Shown here piece after piece: positions 17,208 to 26,011 of a stretch of DNA of 43,046 nucleotides. The translations under genes were made by a program, and so were the position numbers. How positions within the stretch are numbered: the first letter of the stretch is position 1; each line of letters opens with the position of its first letter. Source of the stretch: Flavobacteriaceae bacterium UBA7446 (GTDB taxonomy: Bacteria; Bacteroidota; Bacteroidia; Flavobacteriales; Flavobacteriaceae); contig DLPY01000059.1 of the NCBI GenBank assembly GCA_002478685.1, positions 1,743 through 44,788 of the forward strand. The letters run 5' to 3'. The notes under the pieces were generated by a model that was not told where the DNA came from, made no database searches, and saw nothing but the letters and a program-made list of their open reading frames with translations.

Positions 17208-17908
17208 TCAACCGTCATGCGAAACCCCTTACCGTGAATGTTACTAATTTGAATTATAGGATCGGCTTTGAGGTGTTTGCGTAGCTTGGCAATATAAACG
17301 TCCATGGAGCGAGAGGTAAAGTAAGTGTCTTCTTTCCAAATTTTCTTAAGTGCCAATTCTCTAGGCATCAAGTCGTTTTGATGCAGCGCCAATAATTGCA
17401 AAAGCGCGCCTTCTTTTGGGGATAGTTTTACAGGCGGACCAGCATCATAGGAAAGTTCTCGTAGTTTGGCGTTAAAATCAAATTTACCAATAGTAAACAG
17501 GTGTTTTGCCTTATCAAGATTAACCACATTTTGTTCCATACGCTGAAACATTGCCCTCATTTTTAGTAGCAATACATCAGAGTCAAACGGCTTTGTGAGG
17601 TAATCGTCTGCACCCAAATTATATCCCTTTACCACATCTTCTTTCATCGATTTGGCAGTTAGAAAAATGATGGGAACCGCGCTATTAACCTTGCGAATTT
17701 CTTTAGCCAAAGTGAAGCCATCTTTATATGGCATCATGACGTCTAGCAAACAAATGGCAAATTCTTCTTTGTTAAATTTTTCGCCACCCTCTACTCCATT
17801 TCTTGCTAGAACAACCTCAAAGTCATTTAGCTCTAAATAATCTCGAAGTATGGCACCAAAATTCTGATCATCCTCAACCAAAAGAACTTTTTTCTTAAGA
17901 GCTATCAT
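17204..17908 (-). CDS. OmpR/PhoB-family response regulator
   Basis: A 234-residue two-component transcription factor. The receiver domain (about 8-122) has the acidic pair EDD, the phospho-acceptor Asp in CLLDVMMPYKDG, the Thr of FLTAK and the Lys of LTKPF. A winged-helix DNA-binding domain follows (about 135-232), with RSMDVYIAKLRKHL as recognition helix and GKGFRM in the wing. It overlaps the upstream histidine kinase by four bases, so the two are a cognate pair. It resembles the RprX/RprY-type pair of Bacteroidota, but I do not assert orthology. Target genes are unknown. Confidence 0.92.
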   Translation of the reverse strand: MIALKKKVLLVEDDQNFGAILRDYLELNDFEVVLARNGVEGGEKFNKEEFAICLLDVMMPYKDGFTLAKEIRKVNSAVPIIFLTAKSMKEDVVKGYNLGADDYLTKPFDSDVLLLKMRAMFQRMEQNVVNLDKAKHLFTIGKFDFNAKLRELSYDAGPPVKLSPKEGALLQLLALHQNDLMPRELALKKIWKEDTYFTSRSMDVYIAKLRKHLKADPIIQISNIHGKGFRMTVD

Positions 17909-19491
17909 AATGTATGTTTTAGTGGAAAACGCACCGTAAAGGTACTTCCTTTTTTGAGTTGACTTTTCACAGAAATCGTGCCATTATGCAGCTCCACAAT
18001 ACGCTTTACGTAAGACAATCCAAGTCCATGACCTTTTACAGTATGAATATTACCAGATTCTTCTCTGTAAAAACGATCAAACACCTGTCTTCGCACACTT
18101 CCACTCATGCCAATTCCTTTATCTTGAATTTCCACAACGAAGGCATCTTCAGAAATAGTTGTAGAAACAAAAATTTCAAGTTGGTCTTTAGAATATTTAA
18201 TCGCATTTTCAAGTAAGTTCACCCAAACGTTTGTCATATGTGACTCGGACATGGGAAGTTTTACTTGCATTGGGTCAAAGGAAGTGAGAAGTGTTCCCTC
18301 ATTTTGGTCTATAAGTAAACGAACGTGTTCAATAGCGGTCTTGATGGGAGTATGTGGATCAATTTCGGAAGTGGTAAGTTCAAGCTCTTTTCTATCCAGT
18401 CTGGAAATTTGCAACACATTTTCCACTTGTGTATTCATACGCCTACTTTCGTCCCGAATAAGCCCCAAATATTGCGTGACCCTATTAGGTTGTTTGGCAA
18501 TGGCAGGGGTGCCAAGTGCGTCCAACGCCAACTGGATAGTGGCAATTGGCGTCTTAAACTCATGGGTCATATTGTTGATAAAGTCCGATTTAATATCCGA
18601 GATTTTCTTTTGTTTAAACGCTTGAGTCAAGGTTATCGTAAAAACGCCAATTAAAATCAGCGTAAAAAATACAGAAAGCGTAATAGAACTCATAACAGAG
18701 GAGCGCAAAAATGCATTCTTTTCAGGAAAAATGAGACGCAATTCATAGTTACTCTCGCCATTTACATCAACAAAAAGTGGTGTTTTGTAATTGGTTTTAT
18801 TACTGTTTTGAAGAAATAAATCCGTTCCAAGACCAGACATTCGATTTCCTTCAAAAACCCGAAATTCAAAGCTTGCATCAATATCACGAAGCAATAATTC
18901 TTGTCCCAGTAAAAGTTCTAATTCAAAAGTACTGACACGTTTTTCTATAGGTTTGTTTGATGCAATATCCATAAAAATACTTTCGTACTTGGCTTTATCC
19001 ATCGAAGTTAAACGCTCAATGCGCTGCATACGCTCCAATGATGACATGCGGTTTATGATGCCCTCTACATCTTCCTCTAAAACGGTAGTTGCCTTTATGC
19101 TTCGGTAATCTAAAATTGGGGTTGAGTCTGTGGAAGCTGAGTCATATAAGTCAGGAAAAATGCCATAAGTGTCTTCAATGATACCCCTTGATACCAACAA
19201 TGTTTTATTCTCTTCTGTGGTGCGATCAATGTATTGAAAAACGTCTGTAAGCTGGGATTCTTTTGGTGAGCCAATACTGTCCATCAATTTTTGGGTAGCG
19301 GTAATATAGTCGCGTAATTCTCGTTCTTTGATTTGCTCTGAAACAGATGTTAAAGCATTGTTTACACTAAGTGAAAACTGGCGATCTCGATTGTTTAAGT
19401 TGGTCTGAATCCAAAATGTCTGTACTATGATTGTACCTAATAAGGATAGTCCCATAAAAACAATCAGTACTGCAAAAAGATTTTTTTTCAT
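17905..19491 (-). CDS. Membrane sensor histidine kinase
   Basis: A 528-residue sensor kinase. One membrane segment is at residues 5-27 and the second near 270-295; between them is a periplasmic domain of about 240 residues with no recognised fold. Then come HisKA, with the phospho-acceptor His near 310 in NNMTHEFKTPIATIQ, and HATPase_c with N box (NVWVNLLENAIKYSK), G1 (DKGIGMSG), F (FDRFYR) and G2 (GHGLGLSYV) motifs. It lies two bases downstream of coaE and overlaps its response regulator. Being cotranscribed with CoA, fatty-acid and envelope genes suggests envelope stress sensing, which is inference. Confidence 0.92.
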   Translation of the reverse strand: MKKNLFAVLIVFMGLSLLGTIIVQTFWIQTNLNNRDRQFSLSVNNALTSVSEQIKERELRDYITATQKLMDSIGSPKESQLTDVFQYIDRTTEENKTLLVSRGIIEDTYGIFPDLYDSASTDSTPILDYRSIKATTVLEEDVEGIINRMSSLERMQRIERLTSMDKAKYESIFMDIASNKPIEKRVSTFELELLLGQELLLRDIDASFEFRVFEGNRMSGLGTDLFLQNSNKTNYKTPLFVDVNGESNYELRLIFPEKNAFLRSSVMSSITLSVFFTLILIGVFTITLTQAFKQKKISDIKSDFINNMTHEFKTPIATIQLALDALGTPAIAKQPNRVTQYLGLIRDESRRMNTQVENVLQISRLDRKELELTTSEIDPHTPIKTAIEHVRLLIDQNEGTLLTSFDPMQVKLPMSESHMTNVWVNLLENAIKYSKDQLEIFVSTTISEDAFVVEIQDKGIGMSGSVRRQVFDRFYREESGNIHTVKGHGLGLSYVKRIVELHNGTISVKSQLKKGSTFTVRFPLKHTL

Positions 19492-19493
19492 CC

Positions 19494-20078
19494 TTAATCC
19501 TGTTTCAGCAAGTGTTGATGCAGTGCATTCACTTGCGATGCTGTGCTGCTAAGGTCTATATTTTCAATAACAAAATCAGCAAAGGGCATTTTTTGCTCGT
19601 CAGTCCATTGATTTAACATGCGTGCCCGCACAGCATCTTCACTTATTTTATCGCGATTTTGCACACGTCTAATGCGTTCCTTTTCGGGTGCAGTCACTAA
19701 AATAACACCATCAAAACGATTTTGAGCATCTAATTCAAAAACAATTGGAAACTCATACATAGTGTAGGGCGCATCTTGCTCATTTTGCCATTGTGCATAT
19801 GCTGCTTTTACAGCGGGATGCACCACAGCATTTAACGCCTCTAGCTTTGCTTTGTCATTAAAAACCTGATTTGCAAGTAGTACTCGATTTGGAACGTTGC
19901 CTTTATAGACCGAATCTCCAAAAATAGTAATGATTTTTTCCTTTACATCTGGATTATATTCCATAGCGTGTTTGGCAGAATCATCAGCAGAAAAAGTAGG
20001 AACCCTCATTTTTTTGAAAATGGCAAGAACTGTGGATTTACCACTACCAATACCTCCAGTAAGTGCATAATGCTTCAT
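19494..20078 (-). CDS. coaE: Dephospho-CoA kinase
   Basis: Last step of coenzyme A synthesis: phosphorylates the ribose 3'-OH of dephospho-CoA. P-loop GGIGSGKST at residues 8-16, followed by FSADDSAKHAM with the substrate Asp, the VVHPAVKAAY block, the EFPIVFELD strand, and the RDKISEDAVRARMLNQW lid segment. 194 residues is normal. It overlaps the YbbR-like gene by four bases. coaBC lies in the same co-directional block, so two CoA-pathway enzymes are probably expressed together. Confidence 0.95.
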   Translation of the reverse strand: MKHYALTGGIGSGKSTVLAIFKKMRVPTFSADDSAKHAMEYNPDVKEKIITIFGDSVYKGNVPNRVLLANQVFNDKAKLEALNAVVHPAVKAAYAQWQNEQDAPYTMYEFPIVFELDAQNRFDGVILVTAPEKERIRRVQNRDKISEDAVRARMLNQWTDEQKMPFADFVIENIDLSSTASQVNALHQHLLKQD

Positions 20079-21019
20079 TCTAAAATAAAATATGAAACTG
20101 TTGGTGGTATTATTGTTAGTTGTTTAGCCGTAAAAGGTAATCCCTTTATATGAACCGAAAGCTGGCCTGAGGGGGTTTTCTCAAAAAAAACTCCTGCACT
20201 TAATGTTGATTTGTCAATGTTTCGAAGCGACCCTAAAGGAGCTGCAAATTTAATTTCAACCTGTTTTGGTGCAATCGTAACATTGATATTTTCTTGAGTA
20301 TTTGTAAGTTTAACAGGCAACACAAAAGACACATCGGAATACCTATCTACGCTGCCGGTTACTTGTACCGTAGTTGTGCTCCAATTCAGTGCTTTAGCAA
20401 TGGAATCCGTAAGCTTAGCGTTGAGCAAAAAATCAGATCGTAATGGCTCATGGGACACTAATTTAAATATTGCATGATGTAATTTCTCAAGTGCTACTTT
20501 ACTACCATATGCAGTAATACTATCTACGCTAAACTTTAGCGATGACGTAAGTTGATAGCCATCTGCGAATTTGGGTAATGATGCCAATGTTGGAGTAAAA
20601 GACTTTTGCGCAGCTTGTGCAATAGGTAGTGAAATAACTTCAGGAACAAACGCTTTAATCTGACTAGAATTAGTGTAAAGTCGATTGTATTTATCCAATA
20701 AAAAGGCTGTATTTAAAGTAGGGTTTTTAGCATCTTCAATAGGCAATTCTTGAACCGACAACATTACTTTACGCGGAAAAAGTCTACGAAATAAAACCGA
20801 AAAACCGGTGGTAGATACCCTAGCCGGAACTTCAATTTGAGAGGTTTCAAGCACAAAGGCTTTTGTGTCTAATTTAAAATTAAACTGAACAGTAACTGTG
20901 GTTGTATAGGTTTCTGAGAGTGCGCTTAGGGTCCAAATCACGGCAGCAAATACCAAAAACAATAATCCTTGCTTTGAACCCAAAAATCTTTTCCTAGATG
21001 TTCGTTGCCGTGTGGGCAT
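20075..21019 (-). CDS. YbbR-like (CdaR-type) domain protein
   Basis: A 314-residue membrane-anchored protein: a basic N-terminus, one transmembrane segment at about residues 17-36 (GLLFLVFAAVIWTLSALSE), then an extracytoplasmic region of YbbR-like beta repeats. The TYTTTVTVQFNFKL start directly after the membrane segment is typical. In Firmicutes YbbR/CdaR proteins control a diadenylate cyclase; no such cyclase is in this window and that role need not apply. Sits between fabI and coaE, an arrangement I recall as conserved in flavobacteria. Confidence 0.8.
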   Translation of the reverse strand: MPTRQRTSRKRFLGSKQGLLFLVFAAVIWTLSALSETYTTTVTVQFNFKLDTKAFVLETSQIEVPARVSTTGFSVLFRRLFPRKVMLSVQELPIEDAKNPTLNTAFLLDKYNRLYTNSSQIKAFVPEVISLPIAQAAQKSFTPTLASLPKFADGYQLTSSLKFSVDSITAYGSKVALEKLHHAIFKLVSHEPLRSDFLLNAKLTDSIAKALNWSTTTVQVTGSVDRYSDVSFVLPVKLTNTQENINVTIAPKQVEIKFAAPLGSLRNIDKSTLSAGVFFEKTPSGQLSVHIKGLPFTAKQLTIIPPTVSYFILE

Positions 21020-21021
21020 GC

Positions 21022-21846
21022 TTAGGGGTTTTGTTGTTCCTCAAAAGCTTGCATCACCGCATCACTAACACCCATGTTGGAAAATCCACCGTCGTGGAAC
21101 AAGTTCTGTAATGTTACTTTTCGTGTCAAGTCCGAAAATAACGATACTGTGTAATTGGCGCAATCTAGTGCCGATGCATTTCCAAGTGGTGACATTTTTT
21201 CGGCATACAAAATAAACCCATTAAAACCTTTAACTCCTTTCCCTGCCGTGGTTGGTGTTGGTGATTGCGAAATTGTATTTACACGAACATTTTTATCTCT
21301 TCCAAAGAAATAGCCAAAACTGCGCGCAATAGACTCCAAAAAGGCTTTATTATCTGCCATGTCATTGTAATCTGGGAAAACTCGTTGTGCCGCAATATAT
21401 GACAAAGCAACAATACTTCCCCATTCGTTCATAGCGTCTTGTTTGTAGAGCACTTGCATTACCTTATGGAAGGAGCCTGCAGAAACGTCCCAGCCTTTGG
21501 CTGTCCAATCATATTTTTGGTCGCTGTAAACACGACCTTTTCTTACATTCACAGACATGCCAATTGAGTGCAGTACAAAATCAATTTTTCCTCCCAAAAC
21601 CTCAACCGACTCGGAAATTAATTTTTCCAAATCCTCCAGTGAGGTGGCATCTGCTGGAATAACATTAGCACCTGTTTTCTCTGCAAGTTGACTAATGGTA
21701 CCCATGCGCATAGCAATTGGCGCGTTTGTAAGCACAAACGAACCGCCTTCTTCGTGAACACGCTCTGCTGTTTTCCAAGCAATGGAATTTTCGTCCAATG
21801 CACCAAAAATAATTCCTCTTTTCCCTTTAAGTAATCCGTAACCCAT
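21022..21846 (-). CDS. fabI: Enoyl-[acyl-carrier-protein] reductase FabI
   Basis: NADH-dependent reductase completing each fatty-acid elongation cycle. The 274 residues begin with the divergent SDR nucleotide site of FabI (KRGIIFGALDENSIAW). LHSIGMS marks strand 4, and the catalytic Tyr-x6-Lys pair is found in DYNDMADNK. The substrate-loop SPTPTTAGKGVKGF and the C-terminal LFHDGGFSNMG are also present. It lies 15 bases after recN and two before the YbbR-like gene, within the long minus-strand block. Confidence 0.95.
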   Translation of the reverse strand: MGYGLLKGKRGIIFGALDENSIAWKTAERVHEEGGSFVLTNAPIAMRMGTISQLAEKTGANVIPADATSLEDLEKLISESVEVLGGKIDFVLHSIGMSVNVRKGRVYSDQKYDWTAKGWDVSAGSFHKVMQVLYKQDAMNEWGSIVALSYIAAQRVFPDYNDMADNKAFLESIARSFGYFFGRDKNVRVNTISQSPTPTTAGKGVKGFNGFILYAEKMSPLGNASALDCANYTVSLFSDLTRKVTLQNLFHDGGFSNMGVSDAVMQAFEEQQNP

Positions 21847-21861
21847 TTTAATAAATTATAA

Positions 21862-23517
21862 TTAAACGTTTCGCAACTCTTGCGCATGGCGCAAAGCTGA
21901 TTCTTTGATGTTTTTTCCTCCCAACATTTCAGCTAATTCTTCAATTCTAGCATCTTCATCTAAAGGTTTTAAAAAAGTTTGTGTCGTTTCTCCAACCACA
22001 TCTTTATAAACTTTATAGTGTGCATCCGCCAATGCAGCTATTTGAGGTAAGTGTGTAATGGAAATCACTTGCATATGATGACTCATTTCGTACATTCGTT
22101 TCCCCATCGCATTTGCCATTTCGCCCGAAACTCCCGTATCAATTTCATCCAAAATTAGTGTAGGAAGTTGCGTTTTCTCTGCCATTATAGATTTAATCAC
22201 CAACATAATTCGAGACAACTCTCCGCCAGAAGCAACCTTACCCAAGGGTGCAAAACCAATTCCTTTATTGGCGGAAAACAACAATTCAACTGCTTCAGTG
22301 CCATTTGGTTGAGGCGAAGGTAAGGCATTTAAATTGACGGAAAAACGCACATGCTGCATACCTAAATCGCGACAGCGTGTTGCTAACGCATCAGTTAGTG
22401 GTTGGCATACTTTTTCACGCTGATCACGCAGCTTTTGAGCTGCATTGTGTAGTTTTTGTGATGCTTTTTCAACCTCAATAACGCAGGCTTTAATTTGATC
22501 ATCTAAGTATTCTACATCTCCACACAATTGGCGCAATTCATCTCTTTTTTCAATCAATCCAGCAGCATTTTGAACCTTGTGCTTTTGGCACAAATGATGC
22601 AATTCGCTTAATTGCGCTTCAACTTCTTGAAGTCGCCCAGGGTCGTCTGAAACGGCTTCGCCCAAGTCTTGTACTTCTTGCAAAATATCAGAAAGCTCAA
22701 TGCCTACACTCAAAATGCGTTCTTGTAAAGATGCATACGCTGCTCCAAAAGGGGCAATTTTTGCCAAAAGTTGCGCTAGGGAGCCCAGCTGGTCTTGTAC
22801 ACCGATATTTTCTTTTGTACCCACAGCAACCACTTCAGAAAGTATTGTGCGCAAATCTGTGGCATTTCCCAATAATTTTGCTTCTTCTTCAAGCGTTTCA
22901 ACACTTTCTGGAGTCAAGGTTAAATGTTCAAGTTCTTGCAACAAAAATTTATGGTATTCTAGTGACTCGCTAGATTGTTGCTGACGCGCTTGAAGCTGAG
23001 CAAGTTCTTTGGCGCATTTTTGCCATAACGCATAATGGGTTTTGTACGCAAGCAAGATCGTATTGTCATTTGCATATGCATCAATAAGATTTAAATAAAA
23101 TGCTGGATCGGTAAGTTGAATGGTTTGTCGTTGGGTATGAATATCAACCAACGCTGTTCCAAAGGTTTTAAGCGATTCGAGTGTTACTGGAGTATCGTTT
23201 ACAAAAGCTCTAGACTTACCATTAGCGCTTAATTCACGACGGATAATGGTCTTTGGTTCATCGTCCAAATCCAATACATCAAACAAGCCGCTTAGGTTGT
23301 GATTCGCAATCTCAAAAGTGGCTTCAACAACACATTTTGTGGTGTTTTTACGAATAGTAGATAAGTCTGCACGTTGCCCCAAAATAAGCGATAATGCTTC
23401 CAAAAGAATGGATTTTCCAGAGCCTGTTTCACCTGTCAAAATACATAATCCCGAGGGAAAAGAAACCTCAAGATCCTCAATTAGAGAAAAATTTTTTATA
23501 GCTAGTGAAGTGAGCAC
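21862..23517 (-). CDS. recN: DNA repair protein RecN
   Basis: SMC-like ATPase for double-strand-break repair. Residue 1 is encoded by GTG at 23517; the frame closes upstream at a TAA (23533-23535) with no ATG between, so GTG is the only plausible start, and MLTSLAIKNFSLIEDLEV is the right N-terminus. Walker A GETGSGKS lies near residue 30, two long coiled-coil arms occupy about 150-370, and the ABC signature VASGGELSR and Walker B LPTLILDEIDTGVSG lie in the C-terminal half. At 551 residues it is full length. A good -7 element precedes it, so it may be expressed separately from the upstream operon. Confidence 0.95.
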   Translation of the reverse strand: MLTSLAIKNFSLIEDLEVSFPSGLCILTGETGSGKSILLEALSLILGQRADLSTIRKNTTKCVVEATFEIANHNLSGLFDVLDLDDEPKTIIRRELSANGKSRAFVNDTPVTLESLKTFGTALVDIHTQRQTIQLTDPAFYLNLIDAYANDNTILLAYKTHYALWQKCAKELAQLQARQQQSSESLEYHKFLLQELEHLTLTPESVETLEEEAKLLGNATDLRTILSEVVAVGTKENIGVQDQLGSLAQLLAKIAPFGAAYASLQERILSVGIELSDILQEVQDLGEAVSDDPGRLQEVEAQLSELHHLCQKHKVQNAAGLIEKRDELRQLCGDVEYLDDQIKACVIEVEKASQKLHNAAQKLRDQREKVCQPLTDALATRCRDLGMQHVRFSVNLNALPSPQPNGTEAVELLFSANKGIGFAPLGKVASGGELSRIMLVIKSIMAEKTQLPTLILDEIDTGVSGEMANAMGKRMYEMSHHMQVISITHLPQIAALADAHYKVYKDVVGETTQTFLKPLDEDARIEELAEMLGGKNIKESALRHAQELRNV

Positions 23518-23538
23518 AGTTGTAAAATCTCGTTAATC

Positions 23539-23569
23539 CAAATATAGTACGTTTATACCATTTGAAAAC
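23539..23569 (-). promoter_or_regulatory. Candidate promoter for recN
   Basis: Minus-strand TATATTTG (plus 23539-23546) is an exact TAnnTTTG match. Nineteen bases upstream is GTTT, a partial -33 element. The predicted leader is about 15 nt. I see no LexA-like operator. Confidence 0.55.
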
Positions 23570-23578
23570 ATGAAGTTA

Positions 23579-24469
23579 TCAACGAGAAATCATTGTCCAA
23601 TAAGAAGAATTGCTCGGCGCAAATCGATTTAAAAACCGTAACAAAGGCTCAGTTTCTACGTCGGGGCCATCGCTAAACAACTGTCCTATTTCTTCGCCTT
23701 TAGCATCAAAAAAAGCGCGCATTACGTATGAATTTGGCTGACGACGCATAAGATTTTGCAAGCTCAACAGTTTATCTTTTAATAGCTCTTTGGCCTCTTT
23801 AGGGGATGAAACCATGCGGTCTAATCCATTTCTATGGTATTGATAAAAGACATCTCTAAAATCACTAAAAGCAGGTGAAATAATTTGGTCTATTAGTTCA
23901 TAGCGACTGTTACGATTTTGTGTTACTGCCCAGCCTTGCGCATTGCTTGCCTGCGCTGCGTTGGCAATAGTGCGCGCGCGTTCAAAATATGCTGTTCCGC
24001 CAAGTGGTGAAAAGCTGTCTAGCTCCATCCCAAGTACTAAATAAATGTAATAGGAAAATACCGAGACAAGGTTATTATTGTAGCGGTTTAGGTCAAAATA
24101 AAAGGGCTGAAACTCTTGATAAGTAAATACAAAATTATCATCCAAAAAATTTAAAAGTGGAGAAATGTAGCTACTATCGTATACCAATCTACCCGACTGT
24201 ACCTGCAAAGTTCCAACGTAAGAATTATCATTTACGCTAGAAATGGTAAGTAACATGGAAATAGAGACCTCTGATTGTTTGGTCCCGTTATCGGAAGTCC
24301 ATTTAGTGTTATTCAAAAAATCTCGCAGCGATTTTTCTAACGTTTGAATAGGTGTAATATTCGTTTGATTAACAAGTTCTGTGTTAACTGTCAAATCTAC
24401 TCGGATGGGTTGCGACAAAACCATGGCGTGAAACCCTATAATCAGTAGTATAATGTTACTGCGCATCAA
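23579..24469 (-). CDS. DUF4835 family protein (T9SS-associated in some annotations)
   Basis: A 296-residue exported protein with a signal peptide ending near VLSQP. I recognise it as DUF4835: the N-terminal VDLTVNTELVNQTN, then EKSLRDFLNNTKW, SYYIYLVLGMELDSFSPLGG and NAAQASNAQGW. Conserved in Bacteroidota beside coaBC and recN; from memory some databases label the family PorD, a type IX secretion component, but I cannot verify this, so no symbol is given. Its first 14 bases overlap the end of coaBC, implying coupling. Location is probably periplasm or outer membrane. Confidence 0.82.
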   Translation of the reverse strand: MMRSNIILLIIGFHAMVLSQPIRVDLTVNTELVNQTNITPIQTLEKSLRDFLNNTKWTSDNGTKQSEVSISMLLTISSVNDNSYVGTLQVQSGRLVYDSSYISPLLNFLDDNFVFTYQEFQPFYFDLNRYNNNLVSVFSYYIYLVLGMELDSFSPLGGTAYFERARTIANAAQASNAQGWAVTQNRNSRYELIDQIISPAFSDFRDVFYQYHRNGLDRMVSSPKEAKELLKDKLLSLQNLMRRQPNSYVMRAFFDAKGEEIGQLFSDGPDVETEPLLRFLNRFAPSNSSYWTMISR

Positions 24470-25670
24470 ATATATTTTTAAGTTGATTTAACACATCTTT
24501 GGAAACCTCTTCCTTGGATTTAAGTGGGTAATGCACCACGTGTTTGTCACGTTGCAAAAATGAGATTTTATTGGTCTTATGAACAAACCCTGCACCATCA
24601 TCTGCTAGCGAATTTAACACAATGGCATCAAGGTTTTTACGCATCATTTTATCCTGAGCATTTACCAAAGCATTTTCAGTCTCTAAGGCAAATCCAATTA
24701 AAACTTGATGCTTTTTGACCTTACCCAAGTGGGCAAGAATATCAGCTGTAGGCTCAAGCGAAATAGCATCTAAGCCATCTTGCTTTTTAATTTTTTGATC
24801 AATTTCATTTGTGGGTTTAAAGTCGGCAACAGCTGCAGCCATAATTACAGCATCTGCAGCATCATAATTTTCCATACAGGCATTTAGCATTTCCGCTGCA
24901 GTAATTACTGGCAGAACGCTAACATTAGGATGTGCCACATTTCCAGCGGCTGGACCACTGATAAGGGTTACCTTTGCACCCTGTTCTGCGGCGCAATTTG
25001 CTAAAGCATATCCCATTTTTCCTGAGGAGTAATTACCTATAAAACGTACGGGGTCTATAGGTTCGTATGTGGGACCTGCGGTAATCAATATTTTTTTTCC
25101 GAAAAACAGAGATTTTTCCAAAAAATAAGCCTCTAATGCGGCAACGATTTTCTCAGGCTCTTCCATTCTCCCCTCACCTTCTAATCCACTTGCAAGTGGA
25201 CCCGAAGTTACAGGAATTAAGATGTTCCCGTTTGCAATAAGGTTTTCAATATTGGTTTTGTTTGCAGGGTGTTTATACATATCCAAATCCATAGCAGGTG
25301 CAAAGAAAACAGGACATTTTGCTGAAAGATAAGTGGCAATTAGCAAATTGTCTGCGGTAGCTTGTGCCATTTTGGAAAGGGTATTTGCTGTAGCGGGTGC
25401 AACAAGCATGGCGTCCGCCCAAAGACCCAAATCGACATGGTTATTCCAAACAGCATTTTCGTTTTCCTCTTGCGTAAAAGAACTCAGTACCTCACGGTTA
25501 GAAACTGTTGATAACGTTAATGGGGTAACAAAAGTTTTGGCAGCATCAGTAATAACCACCTGAACGGTAGCACCAGCTTTAACAAGTGTTCGGACAATAA
25601 GTGGCGTTTTGTACGCGGCTATACTTCCCGAAATTCCTAATAGAATACGCTTGTCATGTAAAACCGACAT
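24456..25670 (-). CDS. coaBC: Bifunctional phosphopantothenoylcysteine decarboxylase/synthase CoaBC
   Basis: Joins cysteine to phosphopantothenate (CoaB) and decarboxylates the product (CoaC) in CoA synthesis. I choose the ATG at 25670 (MSVLHDKRILLGISGSIAAYK); the longer frame adds 19 residues that run back into rpoZ. The N-terminal CoaC flavoprotein domain (about 1-185) has the catalytic His in WNNHVDLG, ATANTLSKMA, and PAMDLDMY in place of the commoner PAMNxxM. The C-terminal CoaB domain has ITAGPTYEPIDPVRFIGNYSSGKMG, AAAVADFKP and the GFALETEN segment. It follows rpoZ by two bases. Confidence 0.95.
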   Translation of the reverse strand: MSVLHDKRILLGISGSIAAYKTPLIVRTLVKAGATVQVVITDAAKTFVTPLTLSTVSNREVLSSFTQEENENAVWNNHVDLGLWADAMLVAPATANTLSKMAQATADNLLIATYLSAKCPVFFAPAMDLDMYKHPANKTNIENLIANGNILIPVTSGPLASGLEGEGRMEEPEKIVAALEAYFLEKSLFFGKKILITAGPTYEPIDPVRFIGNYSSGKMGYALANCAAEQGAKVTLISGPAAGNVAHPNVSVLPVITAAEMLNACMENYDAADAVIMAAAVADFKPTNEIDQKIKKQDGLDAISLEPTADILAHLGKVKKHQVLIGFALETENALVNAQDKMMRKNLDAIVLNSLADDGAGFVHKTNKISFLQRDKHVVHYPLKSKEEVSKDVLNQLKNIFDAQ

Positions 25671-25672
25671 GG

Positions 25673-26002
25673 CTATGTTTCTAATTCGGTATCGGTATGA
25701 CGGTAGTAAATCTTTTCTTGTAACCACTGCTCAATAGCAATAGCCTGTGGCTTTGGAAGTTTTTCGTAGAATTTTGAAACTTCTATTTGTTCTTTATTTT
25801 CAAAAATCTCTTCTAAGTTTTCTGTTGGGGTAGCAAACTCTTCAAGTTTTTCAAACAACTCTGTCTTAATTTCTTCATTGATTTGCACAGCACGTTTGGC
25901 TAAAATCGATATGGTTTCATAAATATTACCCGTGCTTTGATCTAATGCGTTGCGATTATATGTTTTTGTGGTTTCTGCGGCCTGTGTGCGTTTTAAATCC
26001 AT
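25673..26002 (-). CDS. rpoZ: DNA-directed RNA polymerase omega subunit
   Basis: A 109-residue protein matching the Bacteroidota form of omega (Rpb6/RpoZ fold), which helps assemble beta' into RNA polymerase. NIYETISILAKRAVQINEEIK is the conserved helix pair; an acidic central stretch and a C-terminal helix ending in TDTELET follow. It is longer and more divergent than E. coli omega, as expected for this phylum. Lies nine bases after bamD and two before coaBC. Confidence 0.85.
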   Translation of the reverse strand: MDLKRTQAAETTKTYNRNALDQSTGNIYETISILAKRAVQINEEIKTELFEKLEEFATPTENLEEIFENKEQIEVSKFYEKLPKPQAIAIEQWLQEKIYYRHTDTELET

Positions 26003-26011
26003 ACGTTAAAA